From contig JADDOH010002288.1 of the NCBI GenBank assembly GCA_016648135.1, positions 62,001 through 126,000 of the forward strand: 64,000 bases of DNA, given 5' to 3'. The stretch's first letter is position 1. Each line of letters opens with the position of its first letter. The position numbers and the translations under genes are program-made. The stretch is from Agrypnia vestita. Lineage: Eukaryota; Arthropoda; Insecta; Trichoptera; Phryganeidae. The notes beneath the pieces are model-generated. The model saw only the letters and a program-made list of their open reading frames with translations, was not told the origin of the DNA and ran no database searches. Below, piece after piece: positions 1-11,899 of the stretch.

Positions 1-910
1 TTCGCCTCTGGAACTCATTTTTAATAGAATAACACCTTTTTAAAATTGGTAAAACACGAACATCAAACAACCCTTATGCATGTTAATTATAATACAAAAC
101 ATGGTATGTACCATTTAAAATTATTGAAAAATAATACATATGTACATGTTATAATAGTCTTCAAATAAAAACAAATGTATGACAGTACTGCCAGAGTAAA
201 ATTTATATTAACCATAAATATTTCAATCAAATTAAAAGGCGTGTTAATTTCAGAATGATGGCATGAACATGTTATTATTGAAGGTAACATGTTCTTCGCA
301 TTAGTAACTGATTTGATTTTTATGAAAAAGTGTAGTTAACATGTTCATCCCTATGATTTGAACATGTTCTAATTAATTTTAAGTTCTGAACATTTCCAAT
401 GGAAAGAGCGTAGAATATTTACAATTCAGAATATTTTGAGTTTGTTCAAATCTTTCAGAACAGTGCTGGATTTATGTCACAGAGACATTATTAATCAATT
501 AGTGTATATTATAGATATCTCACAGAGACGAAACTGTATTAATTATGGGAAAGTAGGTATAGAAGTCATTTGGGTGTAACAGGACTTATGACCTGTCTTT
601 TTATGGTTGGCTTAAGTGATCACTTTACACAATTGTAACATTCGCCATTTCCACCCATGATAGAATATACCATGCTTATTCATTTTTTGGAAGTTGTATA
701 TATGTTCAAATTGCGTGAAAAGCTTTCATATATGAGTTGTAAGCGCCTTTTTCCATGCGGCCTGTACAAAGCCATTTTCATTCCCCTAAATCCCCACAGA
801 TGTCGCTAATGAGAAAATCTACATTGATTTTTTACGGAATTTAGTTTAGACGGCTGATTTTTAACAAAAATGTTAGTTAACAACTTCTTGCCATGGGGTC
901 TCTTCAACTG
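1..910. repeat. Dispersed repeat, inverted relative to the copy at 40975-41730
   Basis: Bases 1 to about 412 match the reverse complement of about 41075-41730 almost throughout (shared pieces include acagtactgccagagtaaa and ccaatggaaagagcg). Bases 824-905 match 40980-41062. Between them this copy carries about 410 extra bases (413-823) absent from the other copy. The extra block resembles the separate repeat at 48340-48535 and 63050-63300. The element continues past the left edge of the window. No coding capacity seen. Confidence 0.8.
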
Positions 911-1376
911 ATTACAGAATTACGATTTTAGCTGTGTACACATTGACGTATTATAATATAGACACATTATTCCCATACTAGCCGGCTTTCATATGTAGCA
1001 AATATCGCGTTGAAAGAGAACAAATCTTACTTCACAAACGCTCTGCGTGTAGACAGAAAAATCAGGTGATTTGAAGTCACGGTGATTTAACTCTCTTTAT
1101 ATTCTTAAAACTCGGTAAAAAAACATACTCATTCTTACAATAGTGTACGAGACTTCCTTTTTCCGCGTAGCGTCGCACCCGATCACAAAGAAGGTGCGTT
1201 AGACAACGAATGCAAGTAAGGCAATTACCTTACTTTTGAGTTGACTTGCCAAGATTTCACGCTTGTAACGTATCTACAGTTTATTATATCATTGTGTGTA
1301 CCTACCTAATCAAAATGCAGAAGAGGGGCTCCTCGTACAAATTTCTGTATTTCATGTTGTTGTCGACGTTTTTTAA

Positions 1377-2110
1377 GAAACTTTTGTTTGTCATCATGCC
1401 AAAAACGATCAAGTGATATTCCGGAAATTATTTACTGCAAAAAAGACGTACTTAACATCTTGAAAATTTTCGGCGTACTGGGGGGGAAGTTTGCGCATGT
1501 ACATTCCATACTATCTCACCCCTGAGACCCAAAATTTGTCTTCTGCGAAGCTAAGCCATTGTTCAAGATGTTTGCCGGCTATTATAATTATCAGATAATC
1601 GTTTTCAAAACAAAAAAACACATCCATTCATTCATTTACATTGACATTTAATGCGGCCGTCGATGTTGAATAGTTTCGTAACTTTTGAGTACGGAACCGT
1701 TTTAGGCGGAAAATCAGGGTTGATAAAAATCAGGTTTTTTTTTTTAATATTCCGATCTTTTTTGATTTGGAAGTCAGCTATTGTTGAGAAAAGACACAAT
1801 ATAATTTTTGTTTATTTTAATGATTAATAAAACTAACTAACCTCACGCCGTTTCCCTGCAGGGGTAGGCAGATAGGATTGAACGCCACACTCTTCTATCC
1901 TGGCATACCACTTTTGCTTCGGCCACGTTCATACATCTTAAAAAAGAATCATCTCAACCCTGCGGAAAATCGATAAAACAGAAAAGTGGATATTTGACTT
2001 TCTTGAAAATTGCACACGTTTTTTGAAAAGGAACAACTTCTCAATAACGAAGCCGATTGGCAGCTGCCAGATTCTGTTTACTTGCGAGTTCACGAATGAT
2101 TCGACCGTTT
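1377..2110 (+). repeat. Relict pieces of a transposon related to 9204-9533, plus a MITE copy
   Basis: 1384-1410 (catcatgccaaaaacgatca) and 1998-2035 (gcacacgttttttgaaaagg) match two parts of the transposon ORF at 9204. Between them, 1454-1582 is a decayed copy of the CCGGCAAAC-ended MITE. All are broken by stops. Nothing else recognised from 910 to 2240. Confidence 0.55.
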
Positions 2111-2244
2111 TTTTTTTGTTTGCCCCAATTATTTTAAATATTCGTGTGTGAGTTCTAATTATTTTCATGAAACTCGATAAAATAATCGACAATGATCAGT
2201 GTACATTTTTACAACTCGATGAACACTATTATATGTATTCAAGC

Positions 2245-2597
2245 AACAAAGTCCTGACATGAAACGTTTATATGGAGAAAGGCGACTTCAAAGTATGCAT
2301 TTTTTTAAATTTTCTGACTTATTTTTTTACAAAAAGTTGAAAATGATAAAAACCTTGCAGAAATTGGTAATAATCATTTTTACAAAGTCTTTTAACATGT
2401 TATTTGATTTGTATTGAAGCGAATGAATTTTTCATAATCGACATAAGTTACTGTAATGATAGTTCACCTTTTTGCAAAAAATAAGTCAGATATATTAATA
2501 TTAGGTCAAGGTTGCTTGAACATTTTCGACTCAATATAAAGAAAGGAATCCTGTTGTAAGGCTGTTGCTACTAGCTATGAGACAGCCTGTATAATAG
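2245..2597 (-). repeat. MITE family A (ends CTAGTAGC...GAGACACCC), truncated copy
   Basis: The right end (ctactagctatgagacagcc) and the interior (aagtcagatatattaatatt; gcttgaacattttcgactca) match the family whose best copy is 43012-43386. The left terminal repeat is lost. Confidence 0.7.
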
Positions 2598-2710
2598 TTC
2601 GCTTAAAGCATAGACTTTTACGAAAACGGGTTGCTTGATTGGAGGAAAACGCAAAATCTAAGCTAAACAAACGATTACTACAAACCAAGTTGATGCAACC
2701 GACCCTTACG
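2596..2710. repeat. MITE family B (ends AGGGCCAGTTG), partial copy
   Basis: Shares ttaaagcatagacttttacg and the closing ccaagttgatgcaaccgacc with copies at 9684-9831 and 11467-11614. Sits directly after the family A copy. Confidence 0.65.
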
Positions 2711-2799
2711 CAGTTACAAATATGTACTGCACTTTTGATTAATAGGGCTGAATTCGCATATTATATTTTTGTCAAATTCAATATTTTTGTCCGAAAGTT

Positions 2800-3260
2800 A
2801 TCTATCTATACCTATAAAACTCAATGCCTGCCTGTCTGTTCTCTATACAAATCCACACCATTTGTCCGATTCGATTCAAATTTTGCATACTTATGCTTTG
2901 GGACCAGGCGGGTAACATAGGCAACGTTTCCCCCCTATTCTCATACCCCTTCCCCTCCTCCTGACATATTTTCGATGCAAATCTGTACCGTTTGACCGAT
3001 CGGACTCAAAATTTGGAAACTTATTCTTAAGGACTCGGCGGAAAATATATGACATTTCCCCCTATTATTTTAACCCTTCCCTTCCCTGATAAAATTTGTA
3101 AACTTATTCATAAGGACTCAGCGGGTAATATATGCGACATTTTCCCCCTATTCTTTTAACCCTTCCCCTCCGCTTATATATTTTCGATGCAAATCTATAC
3201 CATTCGATTTGAACCTTGTGCTCGGACGAGGTAGGTACTTCAGGTAGGTACTTTGTTTGC
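2800..3260 (+). repeat. Internally repeated AT/C-rich element
   Basis: A unit containing cgattcaaattttg...actca/tcggcgggtaa...cccccctattct...acccttcccctcc recurs about three times (around 2860-2950, 3000-3080, 3100-3180). Opening ctatacctataaaactcaat with runs of CTG is like non-autonomous Helitron-type elements, but no end was proven. No ORF of note. Confidence 0.45.
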
Positions 3261-3897
3261 ATATAATTATTTTACATTGTGTGTATGGGACGAAGTAGTG
3301 GAGTGAAATGTTTTTGAATTTGAGGGTAATGGTGTCCAGTTGTGTTTATTGAGATGTTCTCTTAATTTGTTTCTCAATTGTTTTGTATATCTTTTATTTC
3401 GATTGGAAAATTGTTAAAAAATGTTATGCCTGAGTAGGTATATGAATTTTTTTTGTATTGCGTTTTGGGATTTTAAAGTTGGCTCGTAATCTTGGTGATG
3501 TGTTTTTTCGAATTTTATATGTTCGTTTTCTTTGACGAGTTGCATAATTGATATTTTTTGTATATAGTTTCTACCTTTGGGAGTATATTTAACGATTTCG
3601 TTACCATCATCAATTCATTAATTTATTTAAGGTTTTCATAAAAAAAAACGTTTACATATTCCGTTTGTTGTCATTATGCCGTAGGATCAAATGTCCATGG
3701 ATCTTTTGTCGTGGAAGTCAAAACTGACGAATGTACAGTTTTGTATAATTGGGTTAAAGACACGACTGTTGTGCTTTATTACTCTCCTGAGGGTAAGGGG
3801 GTAATTCTGTACACGCACCCTTACAGCTAGACCAAACAATCGCATATATTTTGATAAGAAAAAATTTGAATTAGTGACGGGTCCGCTCTGTACTCAC

Positions 3898-4245
3898 TAC
3901 TACAACGTAGTTCTACATTACATTGAAGTGTACACTTCACACCTTTTGAAATGTAGTGCACACTACAAACTACACACACTTCAAAGTTATTGAAAGTAAC
4001 CCCCCCCCCATGGCTTTGAAAATTTTCTAGTACACTTTTCAAGAAGCACTTCTTGCAGGTCACTACAATTTTGTAGTACTACAATTACTTCACTTCATTA
4101 ATACTACAATTAGTTCACTTCATTAGTACTACAATTAGCTCACTTCATGTAGTTTTTACTACAAATGTAGTACACACTTTGTAGTCTTCAAACTGGTGAA
4201 CGTGTGTGTGTTGTACTCTTCATTTTGAAATGTAGTTTTTCCCTT
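3898..4245. repeat. GTAGT/ACTAC-rich element with a 24-25 bp minisatellite
   Basis: Dense in actacaa, gtagt and cttcactt motifs. 4077-4149 holds three tandem units of tactacaattagttcacttc type. A C9-10 run sits at about 3999. Ends are not well defined; a hAT-like MITE is one possibility. Confidence 0.45.
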
Positions 4246-4339
4246 CGCTAATGTGAATGCGCCGGGTGCGCGCCTTCTCTGCGTTTTCTCATTTTAAATT
4301 TAGATTTTTATCTCAAATCGTGTTGCGACACGCATCTTT

Positions 4340-5020
4340 AGTGTTAGTTATTCGATGCGTCACACACGAAAAGGCAATCTTGTCAACATTCAACGTACTC
4401 TAAGCCAGTGGATCCCAACCGGCGAGCTGCGGCACACTGGCTTAAATATCCGGAGGATTGAATATAAGTTATGCCTCGCAATATTCAAGGCTATTCACAA
4501 CATGGCCCCTCAATATCATACCGGCTTCTGCGTTCCATTTTCCGCAAATGACACAACCAAAACTTCGCTCAGCATCAATATCTAATACAAGTAGGTTAGT
4601 TGAAGTAAATCGCGTCTACAAACCAATTTCGGTGACCGTGCTTTCGCGGTGGCTGGACCAAAGTTATGGAATAAACTACCTGATAAACTGAGACAAACAG
4701 ACAGCTTACCGCAGCTCAAAAAACAACTAAAGACGCGCTTGTTTAGACAATCATATAAAAACCTATAGAATCAGACCGTTACAACACAACCTAATTTTTC
4801 CCACTCCTAGTATGCGCTCCGCGAAAATACCTGATTCTTCCTGGCAATACCAACTTTTACAGTTTTAAACGTTAATTCCATTTTTTACATGTCATCTAGT
4901 GAATAAGTAATAGTAAATAATTTTTTTAGGCAGCAGGTTGTTTGGCAATATATTTTTTGTGTAAAGCGCCCTTGAGGTGAGTGCCCGCAAAAACGGCGCT
5001 ATACAGGGTTATTTGTAAAA
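4340..5020 (+). pseudogene. Non-LTR retrotransposon ORF2 C-terminus, decayed, with 3' tail
   Basis: The frame at about 4460 reads YKLCLAIFKAIHNMAPQY. After a frameshift, about 4650-4769 reads FAVAGPKLWNKLPDKLRQ then SLPQLKKQLKTRLFRQSYKN and a stop. This is the C-terminal tail typical of ORF2 proteins of LINEs. The 3' tail has gcccttgaggtgagtgcc and aacggcgctata, also found in the minus-strand relic at 48545-48990. 5'-truncated; not functional. Confidence 0.85.
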
Positions 5021-5631
5021 CAAAATATACTCCTGCCTTGATTACGAGTCGAAAATGTTGAAGCTAACATTAGTTATGGAGATATGCAACATCAAATTTT
5101 GCATTCTTTTTTCAATATTTCTGACTCATTTTTTGTAAAACGTTGGACTATCATTATAGTGGTTTGGAAATGGTTTTATGTTCATTTATTAATTTTAAGT
5201 CTTTATTATTTGTTTTTATCCTTGTTCATTTTTTGTTAAATATGACAAAAATCTACTGTGTTTTTTGAAAAATGATCAACTTTTAGAAGAACTTGTTCAT
5301 TTTCGTTAATTTTGTATCTTTTTCTTAAATATGGAAAATAAAAATACTGTGTTTTTTCAAAAAATTGCTAACTTTAGAAGAATATATTGACTTTTGTTAA
5401 TTTTATTAATCATTAAAATAAACAAAAATGATATTGCGTTTTTTCTCAACAATTACCGAATTCCAAATTAGAAACGAACGGAATATTAAAAATAATCAGA
5501 TTTTTTTTTAAATCATGATTTTTACCAACCCTGAACAGTGGGTGCCGCAAAGTACCTGGCACGGTCAGGTCAGATGAGTTACATACCTACCTACTAAGAG
5601 CGGAAAACATTAGTAGTGTCGTACGAATGTA

Positions 5632-5700
5632 GCCGAAGTGAAGAATGTGGCGTTCTGTCCTCTCTGCGGAGACACGACGAGATGGTTAGTTAGGCACGAG
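5632..5700 (+). pseudogene. LINE 3'-end scrap
   Basis: gtagccgaagtgaagaatgt ... ctctctgcggagac ... tggttagttag matches the last bases of the LINE relic ending at 57046, including the GTTA tail. About 70 bases only. Confidence 0.6.
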
Positions 5701-8700
5701 CGTCAAAGGTTCGAAACCACTGCTGTAAACGTACTCGAATTGGACACTGCTAAAGAAAACATCTAATAAGGGCAATAATTTTTTTTATTTATATTTTTTA
5801 TCTTTAATAAAGATGAGAAACAATCAGTTATGTTTCGCAATAAATTTGAATAAGAATATTATTCCACTGACGTAAACCTAACCTCAATTAATTCCAATCA
5901 AGTTTTTTTTGCGGGTGACGGTTTGAAAATAATTGGAATTCCAAACATCTGACAAAGGTCCGAAGCAGGTAGCCGTGACTAATCGCGGTTGGATCCGCCG
6001 ATAAAACCGTCCTAAGCCGGACCTTTTGCATTTTGCATAAATCCAGTCACCCCGGCGAAGAACCTTCGGAAACCTTACAAAGACAAAGTCTTTTAATGTC
6101 CGAAGACCGATAACGTCACAAATCCGGACAAGAAAGCAACATTAATTTGTACTTAGAGGACACGACGATCGTGCCGACCTCTCCCGCGGGCTTTTGTTTT
6201 TAATTATTGTTGTTCATTCAAACAAACACCCCAACGGTAACAATTAAATTAATCAAATTCAAAATGATAAACATAAACGCAACGCCTTTGTTTTGCAAAG
6301 CAATTATAACGAAAGTGACAATTCTCTCAATTACTTCGCGAGCTTTTGTTTTAGTGATTCTATTTTCAAATTGTGTGTTGAAAGTACCTAGTTAATTAAT
6401 AAAATAGTACACGTATTTAGTTTTCATAAAATAGATAATTGGTCAAATATTGTTTTGTTGTATTATTCGTGGCCTTGTTGGTAAACAGCGATGCGATACG
6501 GTTCGAAATACAACATTTTCCAAGTGGAAAGTACTGGGCGTGCTAGATAGGTACTAGCTTCCCATACGAATGCGTTATTTTATGACAGGAAGTAGACCAA
6601 CAGGTGCAACTCCCCCACGAAACAGTTTCGCGGAAAATTGTTGTTCATCTCCCTCCACACGCAATTTCTCGAACCACACGACTTTCTCACGTTCATCTCG
6701 GACCCGTCCTCGGCACGCAGGTGCGGGGAGAGTCCGACTGACGATTCACTCACCACCACAAAAACATATGAAAGCTGTCTCACATTACACACTCGATTGT
6801 TTACAAATGCAATTAACACGGAACACTCGATCACTTGGAAAGTTTGCGAGGGCCCCTCAGGATATCGCGCGGAGGACACGGCCCCTTCGGTACGCCGTTT
6901 TTCGGTGGCGTTTCATTTATGAAAAGTAAAAGTTTTGCCACTTTTACAAACTTTTCTAGAGAGTTGACACAACGGAACGCAACACTACACCCGTCCGCGT
7001 TGAATTTTTTACAACACTGATTAATAGTCATGTGCGGGGTCGGATCGCACTCGTGCGGTGCAACGTGTACCGTTAATCGATATTTATTCATTATTTTATT
7101 TTAAATTGAAATAATCATAAAAATTACATAATTTTAGTAATTATTCTTTTATACTAATCAAAATTATAAAAATCTGTTCCTCCACTTAAAATATTAATTA
7201 TTTTACACGCTTCTTGTTGACTGTACCTAAATATCATGAGAGAGATCAAATTTATAAAAATATTATATAAATCTGGTAAATAACTAGTTTTAATTCTAAA
7301 TAATCACGGTAACGCTAAAATATGTCGAAGAATAAAGAAATAAAGCAAAATAGATACGTTACGCGCAACGCTAATTGTAAACGTGTTTACGAAATGCTTT
7401 CGTTTTTTAGTTTTGATATTTATTAAATAATATTATATTTAAAATTATTCATGAAGTAATAAGATTATTTACTTTTATACTATACTTTTATACTTTTATA
7501 CTAGTGATTGAACCATCAAGTAGCCAGGAAAAAATGATTCGTCAAGACGGGCAACAAAGGTGAATAATAAATTTGATTTGGATAATTCTGGAATAAGTCT
7601 GAAAAGAAGAATGGTCACGGTTCATACAAAATTTACCCAGGCTCGACAGGAAAGCGATTTCTCTCAGATTTTGTCATATTTAGTGTAATAATTTTATTTT
7701 TTAGTATTAATTTTATATCAAATATCAGTGGCTAACATACAAATATATTGCTTTGTTTTTTTCTCCAGGCGTAGTATAAAAAAGGTATTTTTCACCTATT
7801 TCTTTTAGCATGCCCATAGAGTTTAGGCTCATTAGAAACGTCCGTTTTTACATATTTTTACTACATTTAATATAACAAAAAAACTGAGATAGGTCTCTTT
7901 CGTGTAGGGCCTGGGTCACAGATGATCATTCTTCTTTATATTTTACATTTATTTCAATTTAACCTGTATCTTGCTTGCTTAAAAAATAACGATAATTTTA
8001 TTTATTTATTTATCATTTTTTCTAATTTTTACATCTCAGACCCACAAAAAATCACATTGACATTTGTCTGTAGGTACATCAATATATAAATATATATAAA
8101 TTGTAGTTACCAGAATACATACATATGAATTAAATACATAAATCTTATTTACTCAAATACAAATCAACAATACAATATAACAATACAAGAAACAATACAA
8201 AAAATTCCAAAATCAAAATAAATCTCTTTTATTTAGTAATATTTTCATTAATTCTGTCTTTTGCCCTTTTTTATTAATGTCCTTTTTGACATGACATGGG
8301 ATTATATTAAATATTTTTGGTATGACATATTTTAGTTTTCTTTGTCCATACTTGATGATGACCTGTATTCGTAGTCTTTCTTTAACCGTAAACCCACCCA
8401 TTACTACATTTCCACAAAAAGTGTATAATATGTACATCCTCGACCTTTTATTTTTACACATTTGGTAATAAATAAAACATACAGAGATATTTGAAAATCA
8501 TGCAATCAATAAAATAAAATAAATTAAAAATAACAAAAACCTATTTTCATAAAAATTATATCTATATCATATGTCACGCATTTTATTATAATGATGTTTT
8601 AGTTTACAATATCAACTAAACTTAGTAAGGGTCAAAAATCCTGAAAAGGCATAAGGATTACTGTTTTTGATAAGAACAATAATAAAGTTCAAAATCAGTA

Positions 8701-9180
8701 ACATAACATTTATTTTATCATTTGTATGAATCTATTATCTACGAGTACAGCTCCCGGCAAACTTCTTGAAATTCTTTGGCGTAGTGGGGGAATGCGCAGA
8801 AGACAAAATTTGGGTCTTGTTGGTGGAATTGTACATGCGCAAACTTCTCCCCACTACGCCGTAAAATTTCAAGATGTTTGCCGGCTACCGTAGCTGTACG
8901 AATATTTTAGTGGTTCTGAGTAACTAAAGTCAGATGTGACGATATGTAATTAATGTCGATTCTCGAGGTTTTTCATCCCTATGACACTTTTAAGGAATGT
9001 TGCCATACTAACCATTAAAATGTATGTACTTTCAAATATTCAAAAGATACATAAACTTTATATAGTCCGTCTAACTTATCTGAAGAATGGCCAAATTTGG
9101 AACTAACGACGCCATATTGGATTATCTACAGCTGACAGACTTTGTTTACAGAGAGGTTCACGACTGTTTCGATAGTTTTT
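5700..9180. other. No host gene recognised; two GC-richer patches
   Basis: 5940-6200 and 6480-7080 are clearly richer in G+C and CpG than the flanks. The second carries overlapping open frames of up to 119 codons on both strands with no recognisable domain. They could be a promoter/5' UTR region of a gene outside the window or an old insertion. The remainder is AT-rich, with a MITE at 8745-8899 (listed separately). Confidence 0.4.
8745..8899. repeat. MITE family C (ends GTAGCCGGCAAACATCTTGAA)
   Basis: The left end gtacagctcccggcaaactt and the right end atgtttgccggctaccgtag are inverted repeats; inside, ggcgtagtggggg and ccccactacgcc pair as well, so the copy folds on itself. Related copies: 1454-1582 and 33534-33645. 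Confidence 0.8.
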
Positions 9181-9203
9181 TAAGAACATTTTAGATTGTC
9201 ACC

Positions 9204-9533
9204 ATGCCAAAAACCATTAAAAGCGGTGTTCGGGAAATAATCTTGAAAATGCACACGTTTTTTGAAGAGGAACAACGTCTAAAAGCCCCAATTATACCGT
9301 TTGATTTTGTTCATAGACTTATTGCCGCCACTTCAGGTTAATGCTGCCATGCAATTATAATGATTTTCCATACTTAGTTTTTTATTTACTATTATACAAT
9401 TTCTTCAGGTATTTCTGAATCGGCAATTTACAAAATAGTTAAAGAAGGTAAAGTGGCCGTGGAAATGGGCATTAAAATATCTACACCCGGAAAAAAAGAA
9501 CAAGGATAAGTGGAAAAATTGAATTAGAAGCCG
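9204..9533 (+). pseudogene. Intron-containing transposon ORF fragment (HTH-like N-terminus)
   Basis: An ATG at 9204 opens MPKTIKSGVREIILKMHTFF; the frame continues to about 9336 where cttcag/gttaat could be a donor. Matching sequence resumes after ttcttcag at 9419 with ISESAIYKIVKEGKVAVE and a STPGKK motif, then a one-base frameshift. I know this pattern from insect DNA-transposon proteins with an N-terminal helix-turn-helix, but cannot name the family. Downstream catalytic part absent. Relict pieces lie at 1384 and 1998. Confidence 0.6.
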
Positions 9534-9683
9534 TAAGATGAGAAAAGTTTTAGAACATATTTTATTCGATAATTTTTTACATAGAATTTTTATTAATTAT
9601 ACTTTTTATTACAAAATTCATTAACGAGTTCATTTGTATAAACATCTTTTTTCAAAAATAAACTTTTTTATTTATGCACATTA

Positions 9684-9831
9684 AAGACTGGTTGCATCAA
9701 CTTACTTTATAGCAATAGTTCATTTAAAGCATAGATTTTTACGAGAGCGAGTTGTTTGATCGGTGGAAAATGCAAAATATCTATGCTTTGAACGAAAGAT
9801 TACTATAAACCAAGTTGATACAACGGCCCTA
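9684..9831. repeat. MITE family B, full copy
   Basis: Left gactggttgcatcaacttac ... tttaaagcatagattttta; right tatctatgctttgaac ... caagttgatacaacggccct. Arms are about 50 bases each, with a short centre. Same family as 11467-11614 and 2596-2710. Confidence 0.8.
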
Positions 9832-9909
9832 AACCGATTGATATCCTTAGGTGTTACTGAGTTAAACATGGTGGTCATGATCATTAGGTATGAGACACCG
9901 AATAAAACC

Positions 9910-10086
9910 GGCGCCACACTGCGCGGATCTTCCGCCGCGTCTCTTCTGTCGTGGAACATCGCTACATTTCTTTCCATACAATATGCGCTTATTAAACACA
10001 CTACGCGGATGATCGGTCGATCTATTTGCTTTGCCGATTTGGCGCAACGGAAAAAACGCGGCGGAAGATCTGCGTAATGTGGCGCC
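9910..10086. repeat. GC-rich MITE, ends GGCGCCACACTGCGCGGATC
   Basis: Left GGCGCCACACTGCGCGGATC then TTCCGCCGCG; right CGCGGCGGAA then GATCTGCGTAATGTGGCGCC. Arms are about 32 bases with few mismatches, total 177 bases. Single copy in the window. Open frames on both strands here are by-products of the hairpin. Confidence 0.8.
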
Positions 10087-10089
10087 AGC

Positions 10090-11460
10090 CTAAAAGAATT
10101 ATTATTGTTTGTTTTTTTTCCTGAAAATGGTATTTTTCTTTGATTTTGAAAAAACGCCATTTTGTGACGTTGTGTATTTTACGAATGTATATTTTGATAA
10201 ATTTATTTGTACGTTAGTTTACATTTTTTGTTTTTTATCGTGTCGTATACTGCTTAATAACTTGTTTAAGAAAAAACGAATTTGCATAAAATTCCCTACA
10301 AATTAGATAATTTTTACACTATGGGCAGTACCACAACGATTGGGACGCCCTCCTTTATTCTCCAGATAAGTTGGACGGACTATAACTACGAATTCTTAAG
10401 TCGTTGTGGGGTGAGGGGAAATACGAGTGGCAAATATCATGGCGGCAGCTTATGTTGTTTTTGAAACAAATTCATACTATAAACTTTTTTAATGATTTGA
10501 AATTAGACTAGACAATTTCATTAAATTATATTCGATTATATATGTATTGTTTGTATAAATACATATTTTCATGTTTAACTGAATTAGATATATGTATTAT
10601 CGATGTATTTGTATTGATTTTATATATATTCTTACCATTATGTATCAAAATTCATTAAAAACTCTTTATTATATTAATTTCTAGTAATGTCCATAGCCAT
10701 TATTATCATAATCATTAGAGCAACGACCCATTATGAGTATTTACCATTTTCAGGAAATGTATCCACTTCAGTCTATCTGTCTCCAGTTCCTAAAGTTCTG
10801 TTCTAATGGTTGCATACAATCGATCACCATCACCTAAGTTGCTTCCTCATGACTGGGGATCGTGATCTCCATGACCTCCAGCCCTAATCTCCTCCATCTT
10901 TCCCGACATCCTATAGATCTTAGCACTGTCACCAGAGAAGTGCTTATAACTTTTCCACTTGGACGGTCCATCATTCCTATCATCTCCAGGCTTTCTTCTC
11001 TTCTGGCAATCCTGTGGATGTCCAAAAAATTGAAGGATTTGTCTCAGACAAGTGGTTGAGAGTCTCTCTTTGATTTAATTGAATTCTTGTAATATGGAGA
11101 CATTCGTGCATCTTGCTTTCCTTCTTCTTCGGTGGCACTCGTTGCGAGGATGACGTTTGGGATGTTTTAATTATGCCTCCGAGTGGGGCTAAGGAACCCT
11201 ATTCTGGAATCACACACCCTTTCACAAGTTGTGCACATGCATCCGGTGGATAGTGGGGTTCTGGGAGCTGGGTTTTCCTTCTTTTCTTTCCTCTTTTCTC
11301 GAAAATTGCATTCATCTTGCCCTCCACAGTGTGCGTGACATGCATCTCCAACACCACGTCCCAAAGGCATCGACCCGCCATTACTCTCTTGCTTTTAAAG
11401 TCCACACCATAACGGAATATTGAGTGCACATCCACTTTGGCGTGTCTCACTTTTTACTTT
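10090..11460. other. No gene recognised
   Basis: 10090-10790 is AT-rich. 10790-11460 is more balanced, with short open frames on both strands (for example 10834-11025 minus) that I do not recognise. It has the look of an old repeat but no ends or homology were found. Confidence 0.35.
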
Positions 11461-11466
11461 TCTTCT

Positions 11467-11614
11467 TAGGCCCAGTTGTTTCAAGCTGGATCAAAGTAAG
11501 TGTTCGTTTAAAGCATAGATATTTACGAAAACAGATCGTCTGATTGGTGGAGAATGTAAAAATCTATGCTTTAAACAAACGCTTTTTAATCAAACTTGAA
11601 ACAACTGGCCCTTA
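11467..11614. repeat. MITE family B, best copy
   Basis: Left ttaggcccagttgtttcaag ... gttcgtttaaagcatagata; right atctatgctttaaacaaacg ... cttgaaacaactggccctta. Perfect or near-perfect inverted arms of about 50 bases; 148 bases in all. Confidence 0.85.
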
Positions 11615-11899
11615 CTGTGGAGCTATTGTAGAAGTGCCTAAGAGGCAAACCAATCGTTTTTCATTTTTGTCACACTGCTTGCTATGTAAGCGAAGTGACC
11701 CTCCTTTTTTGTTTTACAGTAGTTGGTTTTTAAAATAAATTGCACATTAGTACATTTCTGCCATGTTGTTTTTTTTCTGATTCTCCTGATGTGTTTACCA
11801 TACTCACATATTATTTTTTTAATAAGGGGATGATATAAAATCCTTTTGTAGGGGATTTTATATAGTTTCTGGGGAAAAGTCACATCATATTATGTAAAA

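Noticed and set aside
2800..3260. CRISPR-like or satellite array
   Set aside because: Only about three diverged units without regular spacers; more like an internally repeated transposon, and the setting is eukaryotic.
6570..6929. 119-codon frame in the GC-rich island, with a 99-codon frame opposite
   Set aside because: No recognisable domain, low-complexity composition and competing frames on both strands; kept only as an unexplained GC-rich patch.
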